DNA of 64,000 nt from Cristatella mucedo (lineage: Eukaryota > Bryozoa > Phylactolaemata > Cristatellidae): the NCBI GenBank assembly GCA_009760855.2, contig WPIO01000167.1, positions 119,501 through 183,500 on the forward strand, read 5' to 3'. The notes under the pieces are model-generated. The model had not been told where the DNA came from. It searched no databases and was given only the letters and a program-made list of their open reading frames with translations. The translations under genes were made by a program, and so were the position numbers. Of the stretch, positions 37,409-48,069 are shown piece by piece. Position 1 is the stretch's first letter. Each line of letters opens with the position of its first letter.

Positions 37409-40098
37409 GGCAAGCCAGCCCACCGAGACTAGCCCATTTTTAGTGTAAGCGTCCCCGGATAGCTAAACCTTAGTGCTTATTAGTCAGCATCATAATCCAT
37501 CCGAGTCGCCTACCCAATCCGGAGGCGTAGTGAGGCCATTTTGGTGCCTGTCGACAAAGTTTAAAAGGTGCCACCTTTCCTTTTCTAAAGTTATCACAAA
37601 CTTGCTTCGCCGCCTAAGAAATAAACCATAATACGTTCTACCAGCCACTGTGAGTCAATAAAGGTCTTACTAATTGCTATAAAGTTACACGGTTGCTACC
37701 ACAGCTGTAGCCAAGTTGATCTTTTCCGGCGTTGAACATGTCAAACTGGCATATTTTGGTTTAAGAATCAGTATTTTCTAGCGTTTTTGTCCGTGCATTT
37801 CACAACGCCAAATCAAACTGTGGGTCCCAACCCCATTAACGATCTAACATAGGACAGGAATATCTTCAGCTCACTGAAGGAATGCTCAAAACTGATACAG
37901 CCGTAATTACAAGCTCATGCAAAGCAATTTTCACAGTAGGAAACCCGTCGCCTGCATACATATTAAGGAAATATGTGAGCTCGAATGTTTTCTTTAGTGC
38001 CCTGTCGTAATTTGTGGCAGGAAGCATTTTACCATCGCATGTTTTGATGTTCCGCTGTGTTCCATCAAATTAAGAACACTAGAAGCTCTGAGATCAAGAC
38101 ATCGCCCATTAGTTTTTTTGCATAGTAAAGTGTCTTCAAAAGCTTCTAGTTAGAAGCAACTTCACTTCAAACAAGAAACAGAACTCGGTATCAAGAGCTA
38201 TAAGCCAGAGTATACCTAGTTGTAATTTCTTGTAAAAGAGAGTCTGTGCTATACTTCATTAATCTTGAAATATCTTCCTGCCCCGTTGAACCGACCTCAT
38301 AAGGGGATTCTTCAGGCATCTATGTCTTTCTAGGGATCCTCCGTTCAACTTCTGTTCTGCAAAACTCATAAATTTGTTTAATGAGTAGCGATTACTGGCA
38401 CAGGCATTCTCGAAATCTTGACAAATCACGATCAAGAGAGTGAAAGTCACAAGCAGCGATCTAAAACTTTATTTTGGCACCATGCAGTCTTTTCTGACAG
38501 TGGTTAATCACCCTCTGAATGCTGTAACAAAATTCAGCAGTGCCGCAAATTGGAAGTTCAAAATAAACCACAGGAGACTGTCAAGGGTTAAATGCCGAGA
38601 TTTTGTTACGCTGCGAGTGCCAGCTGAACGTGCTAAGGCTAGAGCCCCTTCGGTGTTTCCTTGCTATAAAGCTTCCGATCAAACAGTAGCTTAACAGCGG
38701 CATACGTAACACTGTTTTTAGGCTACAGTTTGTTTTAAGTCTGTCAACGTGCTTAGCTAGATGAGTCAGCAATCGTCGAGTCTGTGTAAAGCAAGGACTT
38801 TTTTGAATTCAAGAATGGTATTCTTATGTGAAACCTTTTCAAAATATGCACTACCCATTTGGCTTATGGTGCCCCCTTAGCCTCAGCTCGTCGGGCCGTA
38901 CGATCAGTTTTTTCCCCAATGCAACATCTGCTAATTTTAGTCTATCCTCGGTTCCACAGTCGGATTTCCACCTAGTGATGTACGATCGTAAATACGGAAT
39001 TTACTTGTGCGTGGACTAGCTAAGGAATTCTAATATCGGAGCACTGCATAGGAAATCCGAACCGAAAGAGCTCTGAGAGAATAAGCTAAGGCCTCTTTAG
39101 AGATTGCGATACAGAGCTCCTGCGTTTGTACGCAAACAAGCATGCTCAAGCGCGAGGCGTCGTTTAGTTCCGATTGTCTTAATGGTCATCACTCAAAATT
39201 CAGGAGAACGCCCGGCACCGCGCCTTCTGTGCCTGCTGCTTGATCAAGCGAAGCCTTGATGGCGGTCGAAGGAATCCATTGACCTAACGGCCGAGTCAAC
39301 AGCAGAGGTTTCGGCGTCCTCACCGACCGACACAATGGTCTCGCAGACTTTTCCGAAAACCATTCAGCTTAGAGTTTTGATATGTCAATGAGCTTTCATG
39401 GTACTCTCCTTCTAAAGATCACTCTATTGTATCTGGGAGATACGAGAGAGATGCCGAACGTTCTACGCTCCTACAGCAGAGTATGGCTTCAGCAACTGCG
39501 GCACCAGTAAAAAGACATCTACACAGTTAGACTCGGCGAAGGAAATAGTCTACAAATTGTCCGCTGTGATACTATCGGGGTTAACTTCCGAAATCGAGTT
39601 TAAAACATCCAAATATGCGCAAATGAGTAGCTGGGCAGTAACTCTAAACAGTGCGAAGCTCTGCATTGCTTGTGCTAAGAATGTTTAATCGGAAATGTAC
39701 AAATCGGGATCGAAGACATACAAAGCATACGCGACGACGTATAAAGCCTGTAAATCAATAGACCATGAACAGAATATTTCAATGAAAACTTAGTAATCCC
39801 GCTCGAAGGCATACACAGCACATGCGAGGACGTAAAAAGCATGTAAATCCATGGACCGTGAACGGAATGTGAAAACGCACGAAACCCGCTCGAAGACATA
39901 TAGGAGGACTTAAAAATCATATAAATCCATTGACCGTGCACAGAATGTGAAATGTTTGAATCCCGCTCGGACATACAAAGAAATTGCGAGGACGTAACAA
40001 GATTGTATTTCCAAATGGTTAAAAAGCTTGCGACCACATCGTTCGGAGGCGGGACTGGATGTTCCAGGATCGTAGCCGCCACCGCTCAGGGAAGCCTT

Positions 40099-42095
40099 CT
40101 ACGGCGGCAGCCTCTGCACCGTCTCAGCGGCTGCAGAGGCCGCCGCCACGGTTTGGCCCCTCCTCTGGCTGAGCTTGCGCTCCTTCATCCGGCGGTTCTG
40201 GAACCAAACCGTGACCTACAAAAAGGCACGGAACGACGCGGCAAATTTTGCGCTCCGTCTTCCGCTTGAGTCGGGCCCCGATTTCCGCAGCGTTTTCAGC
40301 TGCACCAATTTTCGCAACCACCATTTGCTTTAGCGGCGGCGGCGGTAGAAAACGAAGAGCGTCGCTTTGCGTCGGCGGTGACTGTGTCGACGCGACGCGA
40401 CTGCACACTTACCTGTCGCTCCGACAGCTCGAGCGCCGCTGCCAGCAGCTCAGTCCTGCGCTCGGCGGGCACGTAGTTGTTATGTTGGAACGCTAGCTCG
40501 AGCTCCGACCTCTGTTTGGCGGTGTAAACCACACGATACATTTCCTCGGTCCTCGTTTTGCCCCTGTTTCCAGTGCGGGAGCCTGCAGCGGACATTGCCA
40601 GAGTGAGCGTCGCGGCGTCGGATGCCCGAGCGGCGAATCATGGCGATCTGCACGCACGATCTGCCGCCGCCTGCCCTGGTTCCTGCAGCTCTGCGACTAT
40701 GCCACAGCTTCGCAACGCATTGCACCTGCATTGCTGATATCTTTCGGTTTAGCCTGGACCACCTTTTGGATTCTTAGTTTAGCTAGCTGCTCGCATCACT
40801 GCTGAGCAATCCAAGTTCTAGCTGCGGCAAGCAAATGCAAGCAGCCGACCCCGAGGCGGCCCGGCATGGCCGGCAAGTGCGGCATCTAGCTCGCAGGGCG
40901 CGGCGGGGGCAAGACGCATAGGAGGCCGACGTGGCCGCCACCGGCGCTCTGCCACGGCTGGACCGGCGATCGTGGCCTTGCGACAGCGGTACTTGACAGG
41001 GGGCTTCCGTGAGGCGTCGGCTGCGATGATCGCTAGAAAAGGTGCTCGCCACTAGAACGCGCCGCCGCGAGAAGTGGTTGTAGCAGCTGCCGCTAGTTCT
41101 TTTTCGCTCAAGGTCGCGTGATCAAACCAACGCGAGAGACCGTCGCCCGACGCATCGCAGCTCGCTGCCCGAAGCTCGCAAACGCCACTGACCTGTTGCG
41201 GCCGACGGCATCACCATTCCGACACTTCTGCTGCCCGGCATTCTGAGTGGGACGTTCGCCATCCTGCTGCTGCTGCCACTGCCGACACCATAATCACAGA
41301 TGCCACTTGGCGTCGACGAATCAGGGGTAACCGCGTGTGGGTGATTCCCGATTTTCTGAGGAGACCGGTAAAAGTTGGCATTGCAGACATTGCCTGCATA
41401 CGTTGAACAGCTGCAACCACTGCAGCTGCCTGTAACGTAGCTGCTGCTCAGAGGCGGATAGTAGGCCGACGAGGGTCCCGGTTGGTTATACGTCACCATC
41501 CAGTCGGGTTGAGCAGCCGCCCCGACGCCCGCAACCCCACTGTTTGCGGTCGCCACTTGCTGCATCGGCCACGCGTAACCTTCGCCGGAGCCGCCGGGCC
41601 ATTCGCAGGATGAAGGGCCGGCCGCAGCGGTGCTCGCCGTGACAGCGGCGGGCTGGGCTCCGTATATGGGCATCGTCTCGGTCCTCATCGGCAAACTGGC
41701 TCTCTTACCGAATTCAGTCGTTGGTGCCCTACGGCGGTTGTCAATCATGTCGCCCGTTTGGATGAGCGGCATTTGCTCCAGCTGCTTCTGGTACTGGTCA
41801 TTGATCAGATGGCCGCCTCCGGACACCGAGACTTGTACCGCAGGCGGCTCGTCGCTAGCATCTGGAAACGACTGGCCGCCACATCCTCCGCTTCCGCCGT
41901 AATGCACCACCGTATTGCTTCCGCTAGTAGGCTGGGTGCAGTTCCCTAATTCAAACTCAGCGCCAAATTCCAGTAGTTTAAGCATATTATGCTAGTATGT
42001 CGAAAGACAGGAAATGAAACTTACTGATCGAGACGATACCTACGCGAATATTCTCTTGTCGCTACTGAGTCGGCAGCCGTTCTACCGGTCAGTAC
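40099..42095 (-). CDS. Cdx-like: Cdx-type homeobox gene, unit 9 (open, one extra homeodomain codon)
   Basis: Exons on the minus strand: 42095-42025, 41985-41193 (793 nt), 40582-40413 (170 nt) and 40215-40099. Splice sites and phases hold. The homeobox exon has an in-frame duplication of cag (gccagcagctcag, near 40,446), giving TELLAAAL in place of TELAAAL at the end of helix 2. That makes a 61-residue homeodomain. An inserted residue before the turn would probably disturb helix packing, though some homeodomains tolerate extra residues in loops. The intron CGG tract is the shortest, 4 triplets. Confidence 0.8.
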
Positions 42096-42142
42096 CTGAA
42101 AAAATGTTGAGAGTAAAGTGAGCTCGACTCGTCGATCGGTAT

Positions 42143-42212
42143 TACCAAAATGGCGGCTCCTAGCCGTTGAAGGGTTCAGACCGGAAATGATGCCGGCTGC
42201 CTGGGAATTCCC
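42143..42212 (-). promoter_or_regulatory. promoter-like cluster, unit 9
   Basis: The motifs are intact upstream of an open gene. Confidence 0.5.
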
Positions 42213-43956
42213 GGCAAGCCAGCCCACCGAGACTAGCCCATTTTTAGTGTAAGCGTCCCCGGATAGCTAAACCTTAGTGCTTATTAGTCAGCATCATAAT
42301 CCATCCGAGTCGCCTACCCAATCCGGAGGCGTAGTGAGGCCATTTGGTGCCTGTCGACAAAGTTTAAAAGGTGCCACCTTTCCTTTTCTAAAGTTATCAC
42401 AAACTTGCTTCGCCGCCTAAGAAATAAACCATAATACGTTCTACCAGCCACTGTGAGTCAATAAAGGTCTTACTAATTGCTATAAAGTTACACGGTTGCT
42501 ACCACAGCTGTAGCCAAGTTGATCTTTTCCGGCGTTGAACATGTCAAACTGGCATATTTTGGTTTAAGAATCAGTATTTTCTAGCGTTTTTGTCCGTGCA
42601 TTTCACAACGCCAAATCAAACTGTGGGTCCCAACCCCATTAACGATCTAACATAGGACAGGAATATCTTCAGCTCACTGAAGGAATGCTCAAAACTGATA
42701 CAGCCGTAATTACAAGCTCATGCAAAGCAATTTTCACAGTAGGAAACCCGTCGCCTGCATACATATTAAGGAAATATGTGAGCTCGAATGTTTTCTTTAG
42801 TGCCCTGTCGTAATTTGTGGCAGGAAGCATTTTACCATCGCATGTTTTGATGTTCCGCTGTGTTCCATCAAATTAAGAACACTAGAAGCTCTGAGATCAA
42901 GACATCGCCCATTAAGTTTTGCATAGTAAAGTGTCTTCAAAAGCTTCTAGTTAGAAGCAACTTCACTTCAAACAAGAAACAGAACTCTGTATCAAGAGCT
43001 ATAAGCCAGAGTATACCTAGTTGTAATTTCTTGTAAAAGAGAGTCTGTGCTATACTTCGTTAATCTTGAAATATCTTCCTGCCCCGTTGAACCGACCTCA
43101 TAAGGGGATTCTTCAGGCATCTATGTCTTTCTAGGGATCCTCCGTTCAACTTCTGTTCTGCAAAACTCATAAATTTGTTTAATGAAGTAGCGATTACTGG
43201 CACAGGCATTCTCGAAATCTTGACAAATCACGATCAAGAGAGTGAAAGTCACAAGCAGCGATGTAAAACTTTATTTTGGCACCACGCAGTCTTTTCTGAC
43301 AGTGGTTAATCACCCTCTGAATGCTGTAACAAAATTCAGCAGTGCCGCAAATTGGAAGTTCAAAATAAACCACAGGAGATTGTCAAGGGTTAAATGCCGA
43401 GATTTTGTTACGCTGCGAGTGCCAGCTGAACGTGCTAAGGCTAGAGCCCCTTCGGTGTTTCCTTGCTATAAAGCTTCCGATCAAACAGTAGCTTAACAGC
43501 GGCATACGTAACACTGTTTTTAGGCTACAGTTTGTTTTTAAGTCTGTCAACGTGCTTAGCTAGATGAGTCAGCAATCGTCGAGTCTGTGTAAAGCAAGGA
43601 CTTTTTTGAATTCAAGAATGGTATTCTTATGTGAAACCTTTTCAAAATATGCACTACCCATTTGGCTTATGGTGCCCCCTTAGCCTCAGCTCGTCGGGCC
43701 GTACGATTAGTTTTTTCCCCAATGCAACATCTGCTAATTTTAGTCTATCCTCGGTTCCACAGTCGGATTTCCACCTAGTGATTTACGATCGTAAATACGG
43801 AATTTACTTGTGCGTGGACTAGCTAAGGAATTCTAATATCGGAGCACTGCACCGGAAATCCGAACCGAAAGAGCTCTGAGAGAATAAGCTAAGGCCTCTT
43901 TAGAGATTGCGATACAGAGCTCCTGCGTTTGTACGCAAACAAGCATGCTCAAGCAC

Positions 43957-46390
43957 GAGGCGTCGTTTAGTTCCGATTGTCTTAATGGTCATCACTCAAA
44001 ATTCAGGAGAACGCCCGGCACCGCGCCATTTGTGCCTGCTGCTTGATCAAGCGAAGCCTTGATGGCGGTCGAAGGAATCCATTGACCTAACGGCCGAGTC
44101 AACAGCAGAGGTTTCGGCGGCCTCACCGACCGACACAATCTCGCGTCCTCTCCTTCTAAACCGACCGACACAATGGTAACTGCGGCACCAGTAAAAAGAC
44201 ATCTCCCGCTCGAAGGCATACACAGCACATGCGAGGACGTAAAAAGCATGTAAATCCACAGACGGTGCAAAGAATGGGAAAACGTAAAAAACCCGCTCGA
44301 AGACATACAAAGCATATGGAAGGGCGTAAAAAGCATGTTAATCCATTGACCGTGCACAGAATGTGAAAACGTATAAATCCCGCTGGAAGACATACAAAGA
44401 AAATGCGAGGATTTAAGAAGATGGTATTTCCAAATGGTTAACAAGCTTGCGACCACATCGTTTGGAGGCGGGACTGGACGTTCCAGGATCGTAGCCGCCA
44501 CCGCTCGGTGAAGCCGTCTACGGCGGCTGCCTCTGCACCGTCCCAGCGGCTGCAGAGGCCGCCGCCACGGTTTGTCCCCTCCTCTGGCTGAGCTTGCGCT
44601 CCTTCATCCGGCGGTTCTGGAACCAAACCGTGACCTACAAAAAAGGCACAGAACAATGCGACAAATTTTGCGCTCTGCCTTCTGCTGTAGTCGGGCCCCG
44701 ACTTCCGCAGCGTTTTCAGCGCACCGATTTTCGAAACCACCATTTGCTTTTGCGGCGGCGGCGGCGGCGGTAGAAAAAGAATAGTAGGCGGATAGTAGGC
44801 CGACGAGGGTCCCGGTTGGTTGTACGTCACCATCCAGTCGGGTTGGGCAGCCTCCCCGACGCCAGCTACGCCACCGTTGGTGGTCGCCACGTGCTGCATC
44901 GCCGACGTGTAACCTTCACCCGGAGCCGCCGGGCCATTCGCAGGATGAAGGACCGGCCGCAGCGGCGCTCGCCGTGACAGCGAGGAGTGTGCTTTGTATA
45001 TGGGCATCGTCTCCGTCGGCATCGGTAAACTGGGTCTGTTACCGAATTCGGTCGTTGGTGCACTACTGCGGTTGTCAATCATTTAGCCAAATCTTGTCAC
45101 AAAATACCTTCGCCGCCTAAGAAATAATCAAAAATACGTGGTAGCTGCCGCTTTGACTCAAACAAAGTTTTACTATCTGTTCTAAAGTTACACGGTATCT
45201 ACCACAGCTGTAGGCGACTTTAACTTTTCCGGCGTTGAAGATGTCAAACCGGTCTACAATGGTTTGAAAATCAATATCTTCCAGCGTGTCTTTCTGTTCA
45301 TTTTACAATACGAAATCAAACAGTCGGTCTTAACCCTCGTCGATGCAGTAATAGACGACAGGAATATCTTCTGTTAGCTGAAGGAATGCTCCAAACTTCT
45401 ACAGCCGTAGTGACAAGCTCTTCCACAGCACTTCTAACAGTAGGAAACACATTGCCTGCATAAATGTTAAGGGATTCTCGTAGCTTAAATGTTGTCTTTA
45501 GTGCTCAGTCGTAACTTGTTGCAGGAAGCATTTCACCATCACATATTTCGATGATCCGCTGTGTTCCATCGAGTAAGAACAATCGAAGCCTCAGAGATCA
45601 AGACATCGTATATGACGTTTGGGCTAGTAAAGTGTCTTCAAAGCTTTTAGTTAGAAGCATTTTCACTTCAAACATGAAAAAGAACTCGGTATCATTATCT
45701 ATAAGCCAGAATATACCTAAATGTCATTTCTTGTTGAAGAGAGTCTGTGCTATACTTCATTATTCTTGAAATCTCTTACTGAAGCCGTTGGACCGACTTC
45801 ACGAGGGAATTCTTCAGGCATCTGTGTCCTCCTAGGGGATTCTCCTTTCAACTGCAGTTCTTCTCAATTCTTATATTCTTGTAATAAAGTAGCGATTACT
45901 GGCACAGGCATTCATGAAATCTTGACACATCAATATCAAGAGAGTGGAAGTCACAAGCAGCGATCTTGAAGTTTAGTTTTGCAGCAGCAGTTTTTTCTGA
46001 CAGCGGGTAATCACCCTCAGAATGCTGTACCAAAATTAAACAGTGCCGCAAAGTTGAAGTTCAAAATAAACCACTGGAGATCGTCAAGGGTGAATGGCCG
46101 AGAGTTTATTACGCCGGGAGTGCCAGCCGAACGTGCTAATGCTAGAGCACCTTTGGTGTTTCCTTGCTATCAAGCTTGCGATCCAACTGTAGCTTAACAA
46201 CGGCATAAGTTACACTGTTGTTAGGCTACAGTTTGTTTTAAGTCTGTAAACGTGCTTAGCTAGATGAGCCAGCAATCGTCGAGTCTATCAATGCAATGAC
46301 TTTCTTGTATTCAATAATGGTATTCTCATGTGAAACTTTTACAAAATATGCACTATCCATTTGGCTTATGGTGTTCCCCTTAGCCTTAGC
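43957..46390 (-). pseudogene. Cdx-like: unit 10: old, internally deleted Cdx-type unit
   Basis: The last exon is still recognisable at 44634-44518, with the same 117-nt length, the tgtag acceptor and the helix-3 residues. The CGG tract follows, and then the sequence jumps near 44,785 straight into the N-terminal exon (gcggatagtaggccgac). The whole homeobox exon and about 1 kb are missing. The N-terminal exon remnant (about 45,082-44,789, including QPDWMVTYNQPGPSSAYYPP) has frameshifts. A second jump near 45,083 removes the start, upstream exon and promoter. From 45,090 to 46,390 the spacer is retained but is far more diverged than in the other units. This is the oldest copy by eye and marks the right edge of the array. 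Confidence 0.85.
45370..45575 (-). pseudogene. unrecognised coding relic in the spacer of unit 10
   Basis: Read on the minus strand, the segment translates with pieces such as CDGEMLPATSYD and LNIYAGNVFPTV. Units 1-9 give CDGKMLPATNYD and LNMYAGDGFPTV in the equivalent frame. Most differences are single-codon substitutions without indels over about 50 codons, which suggests an old exon rather than random DNA. One in-frame TGA (45505-45507) interrupts it here, and the frame ends soon after in the other units. No family is recognised. The relic may predate the amplification of the array. Confidence 0.35.
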
Positions 46391-46438
46391 CTCTTTTCTG
46401 ATTAGTTGCATGGCAATGAGAGTACGTCTATAAGGTAA

Positions 46439-46705
46439 AGTGAAATTGTTCTGTCATTCGATGGTTTCATCCCAAAACAACCTAATGAGAGTAATATCGA
46501 TTACATTGATCGTCTGTGTAATATTTTAAAACGTATCTGATACCCACCTAACAGTAAAATTGTGAAGAATTGTACTGTGTTGAATGAAAGATTAGTCTTT
46601 GAGGGAAGCATATGCATTACTTATCACTATGGTGTTTATAACGATCACAACAAGGCTGGATGTAATAAGGACTACGATCATGGATGCGATCAAGATTTTT
46701 GTTAA
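46439..46705 (+). pseudogene. unrecognised viral-relic frame with internal TGA
   Basis: This frame is open over about 88 codons to a TAA at 46703, except for one TGA at 46538-46540 in the context ILKRI-TGA-YPPN. It has a Cys/His-rich end (NKAGCNKDYDHGCDQDFC). It begins just where array homology stops and base composition turns AT-rich. The ATG-initiated membrane frame to its right is in the same phase, separated by this TAA. I recognise no family; placement with the virus relics rests on composition and context. Confidence 0.35.
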
Positions 46706-46735
46706 GGAAAATGTAGTAGATATTATGGAATAATC

Positions 46736-47020
46736 ATGTCGGATCTTAGAACTAAATTTGATAACGATAAATACAATTTAATAAGTTTAGATAATGATAC
46801 AATTAGAAATTGTTTAACTAAATGATTAGGAATTCAATGTTTATTTCAATTTATAAGTAATATATTACCTCTTGCAATTATTATAACCAGTACATTTGTT
46901 TACCAATTTGACGAGCTTTCTCATGTAGTAACTGTTTTAGGTGGACTAGCAACGATGTTAACATCAGTTGAAAGTACAATATCACAAATGGATTGGAGAA
47001 AACGTTTGACTCTTCAATAA
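46736..47020 (+). pseudogene. small two-helix membrane protein, one internal TGA
   Basis: The frame starts at an ATG and ends at TAA: 94 codons with a single TGA at 46823-46825 (CLTK-TGA-LGIQ). Two hydrophobic stretches (ISNILPLAIIITSTFVY and VVTVLGGLATMLTSV) are followed by QMDWRKRL, so it is probably an integral membrane protein. The layout faintly recalls SLATT-type two-helix proteins, but I cannot support that name. TGG is used for Trp in the same frame. Confidence 0.4.
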
Positions 47021-47149
47021 AATCTTAATTTAGTTTTAAAGATAATATTTTAGGATGAAGATAATCTAACCAAAGTAGGATTTAATGAAATAGCTGCAGA
47101 ATAATTAGATAGTTCAAATTATTCTAAGTAATTATCACTTGAAATTCCT

Positions 47150-47759
47150 CTCTAACAAAACTTCTTTTAACAACGTTTGACCAAAAAGTGACGGTTGTTC
47201 TTTCAATAGCATAATTCTAACAACAGTTTGTTTAGTCAAATTCAATATCGGATCTGGAGCCCTTATTCTTTTTTCATATTCTCCTTCACCAGGTTCTAGT
47301 AAATATCCAACAGTCGTTCCAAGTTCTAATAACCTTTCTTGTTCTCCTACCTTTCTATGACATTTTAGTTTTTTTAGTTTTACTATGACTTTTCTAAAAC
47401 TTCAGAAGGTTGTTTACGAATTTTTCTTGTTTTACTATTATTAAAATAATTAACAATCTTTGGTAAATTATAAATCCACTCTTTATTTCTAGTATTATCT
47501 CCTTTGTTAATACTTTTATTTTGCTTTCATATTGTGCAATAAATGCACTCCCAGCTACTGTTCTATCCATTTTTTCAATTAATGCAACACTCTTTTTACT
47601 AGTAGCTTCTATAACACTTGTTTTATGTCTTTCCATTACTTTAGAAAACTCTCCGTTAAAATCTAATCCTGGATATAGAATTATCTTTTTTGGCCATTGC
47701 AAAGGGGCTTGACTATAAATATCTATCACTCCTTTTATAATTTCTTGATATTGTAACAT
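47150..47759 (-). pseudogene. retroviral-type integrase relic (Polinton/Maverick-like)
   Basis: The first part (47759-47394) has the pattern of the end of a DDE integrase core: FNGEFSKVMERHKTS followed by TSKKSVALIEKMDRTVAG, where the Glu of ALIE sits in the place of the third catalytic acidic residue. After a frameshift the next segment resembles the part where integrases have the pattern ending PSEV. A further shifted segment (about 47,370-47,150) holds GYLLEPGEGEYEKRIRAPDP and TVVRIM, in the position of a C-terminal nucleic-acid-binding domain. The N-terminal zinc finger and first catalytic residues are missing. Integrase would insert element DNA; here it is dead. A Ty3-type source is possible, but the capsid genes nearby favour a Polinton. 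Confidence 0.6.
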
Positions 47760-48069
47760 AAATTCTAATACTTATAGAAAAGAGAAACCAACTAAATTCC
47801 GTTCTTTGGTTATGAAACGCTTAAAAAGAAGGTTGTTCTACTTCATGTTTAAACCTTTGTTTAGATCGTGAAGCTATTTCTGCTATTTTAAAATGATTCC
47901 AAATTGATCAAGGTAAACGTAAAGCAACTAAGTTAAAGGAGTAAATAGTTTTAATTGTTCATCTATACTTCTCAGGGGCTACATAACCAACCAAAGGGTT
48001 TACCTTCAAATTTTCAAGATTGTCAATGAAGGATAAATATATTAGGAATCTTGTAAAATAATTAATGTA
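47760..48069 (+). other. AT-rich relic, no clear gene
   Basis: The one suggestive stretch is a plus-strand frame at about 47,850-47,943 ending in KRKATKLKE and TAA, with an in-frame TGA after ISAILK. The rest shows nothing I can name. Confidence 0.3.

Larger units (their letters stand above)
828..46390. repeat. tandem array, about 4.8 kb period, nine near-complete units plus a degenerate tenth
   Basis: The word gaggcgtcgt recurs at 854, 5655, 10469, 15290, 20124, 24958, 29499, 34322, 39154 and 43957, giving steps of 4801, 4814, 4821, 4834, 4834, 4541, 4823, 4832 and 4803. All units lie in the same orientation. Internal units differ by scattered substitutions and small indels (a few percent by eye); unit 1 is somewhat more diverged, and unit 10 is much more diverged and carries large deletions. 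The short sixth step reflects a deletion of roughly 280 bp. Homology begins near 828 and fades near 46,390. Older copies at the edges and similar copies inside are expected if the array grew by unequal exchange. Confidence 0.97.

Noticed and set aside
40783-41052. Conserved 89-codon minus-strand frame MASTFSSDHRSRRL in most units
   Set aside because: It lies in the intron between the N-terminal and homeobox exons and shows no family; conservation is that of the whole young unit.
828-43956. Array as a pure assembly artefact
   Set aside because: Units differ by unit-specific substitutions and indels with an ordered pattern, which duplicate assembly of one locus would not give. Copy number still needs long reads.
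46736-47020. SLATT-type effector
   Set aside because: Two helices and a charged tail are too little to assign that family.
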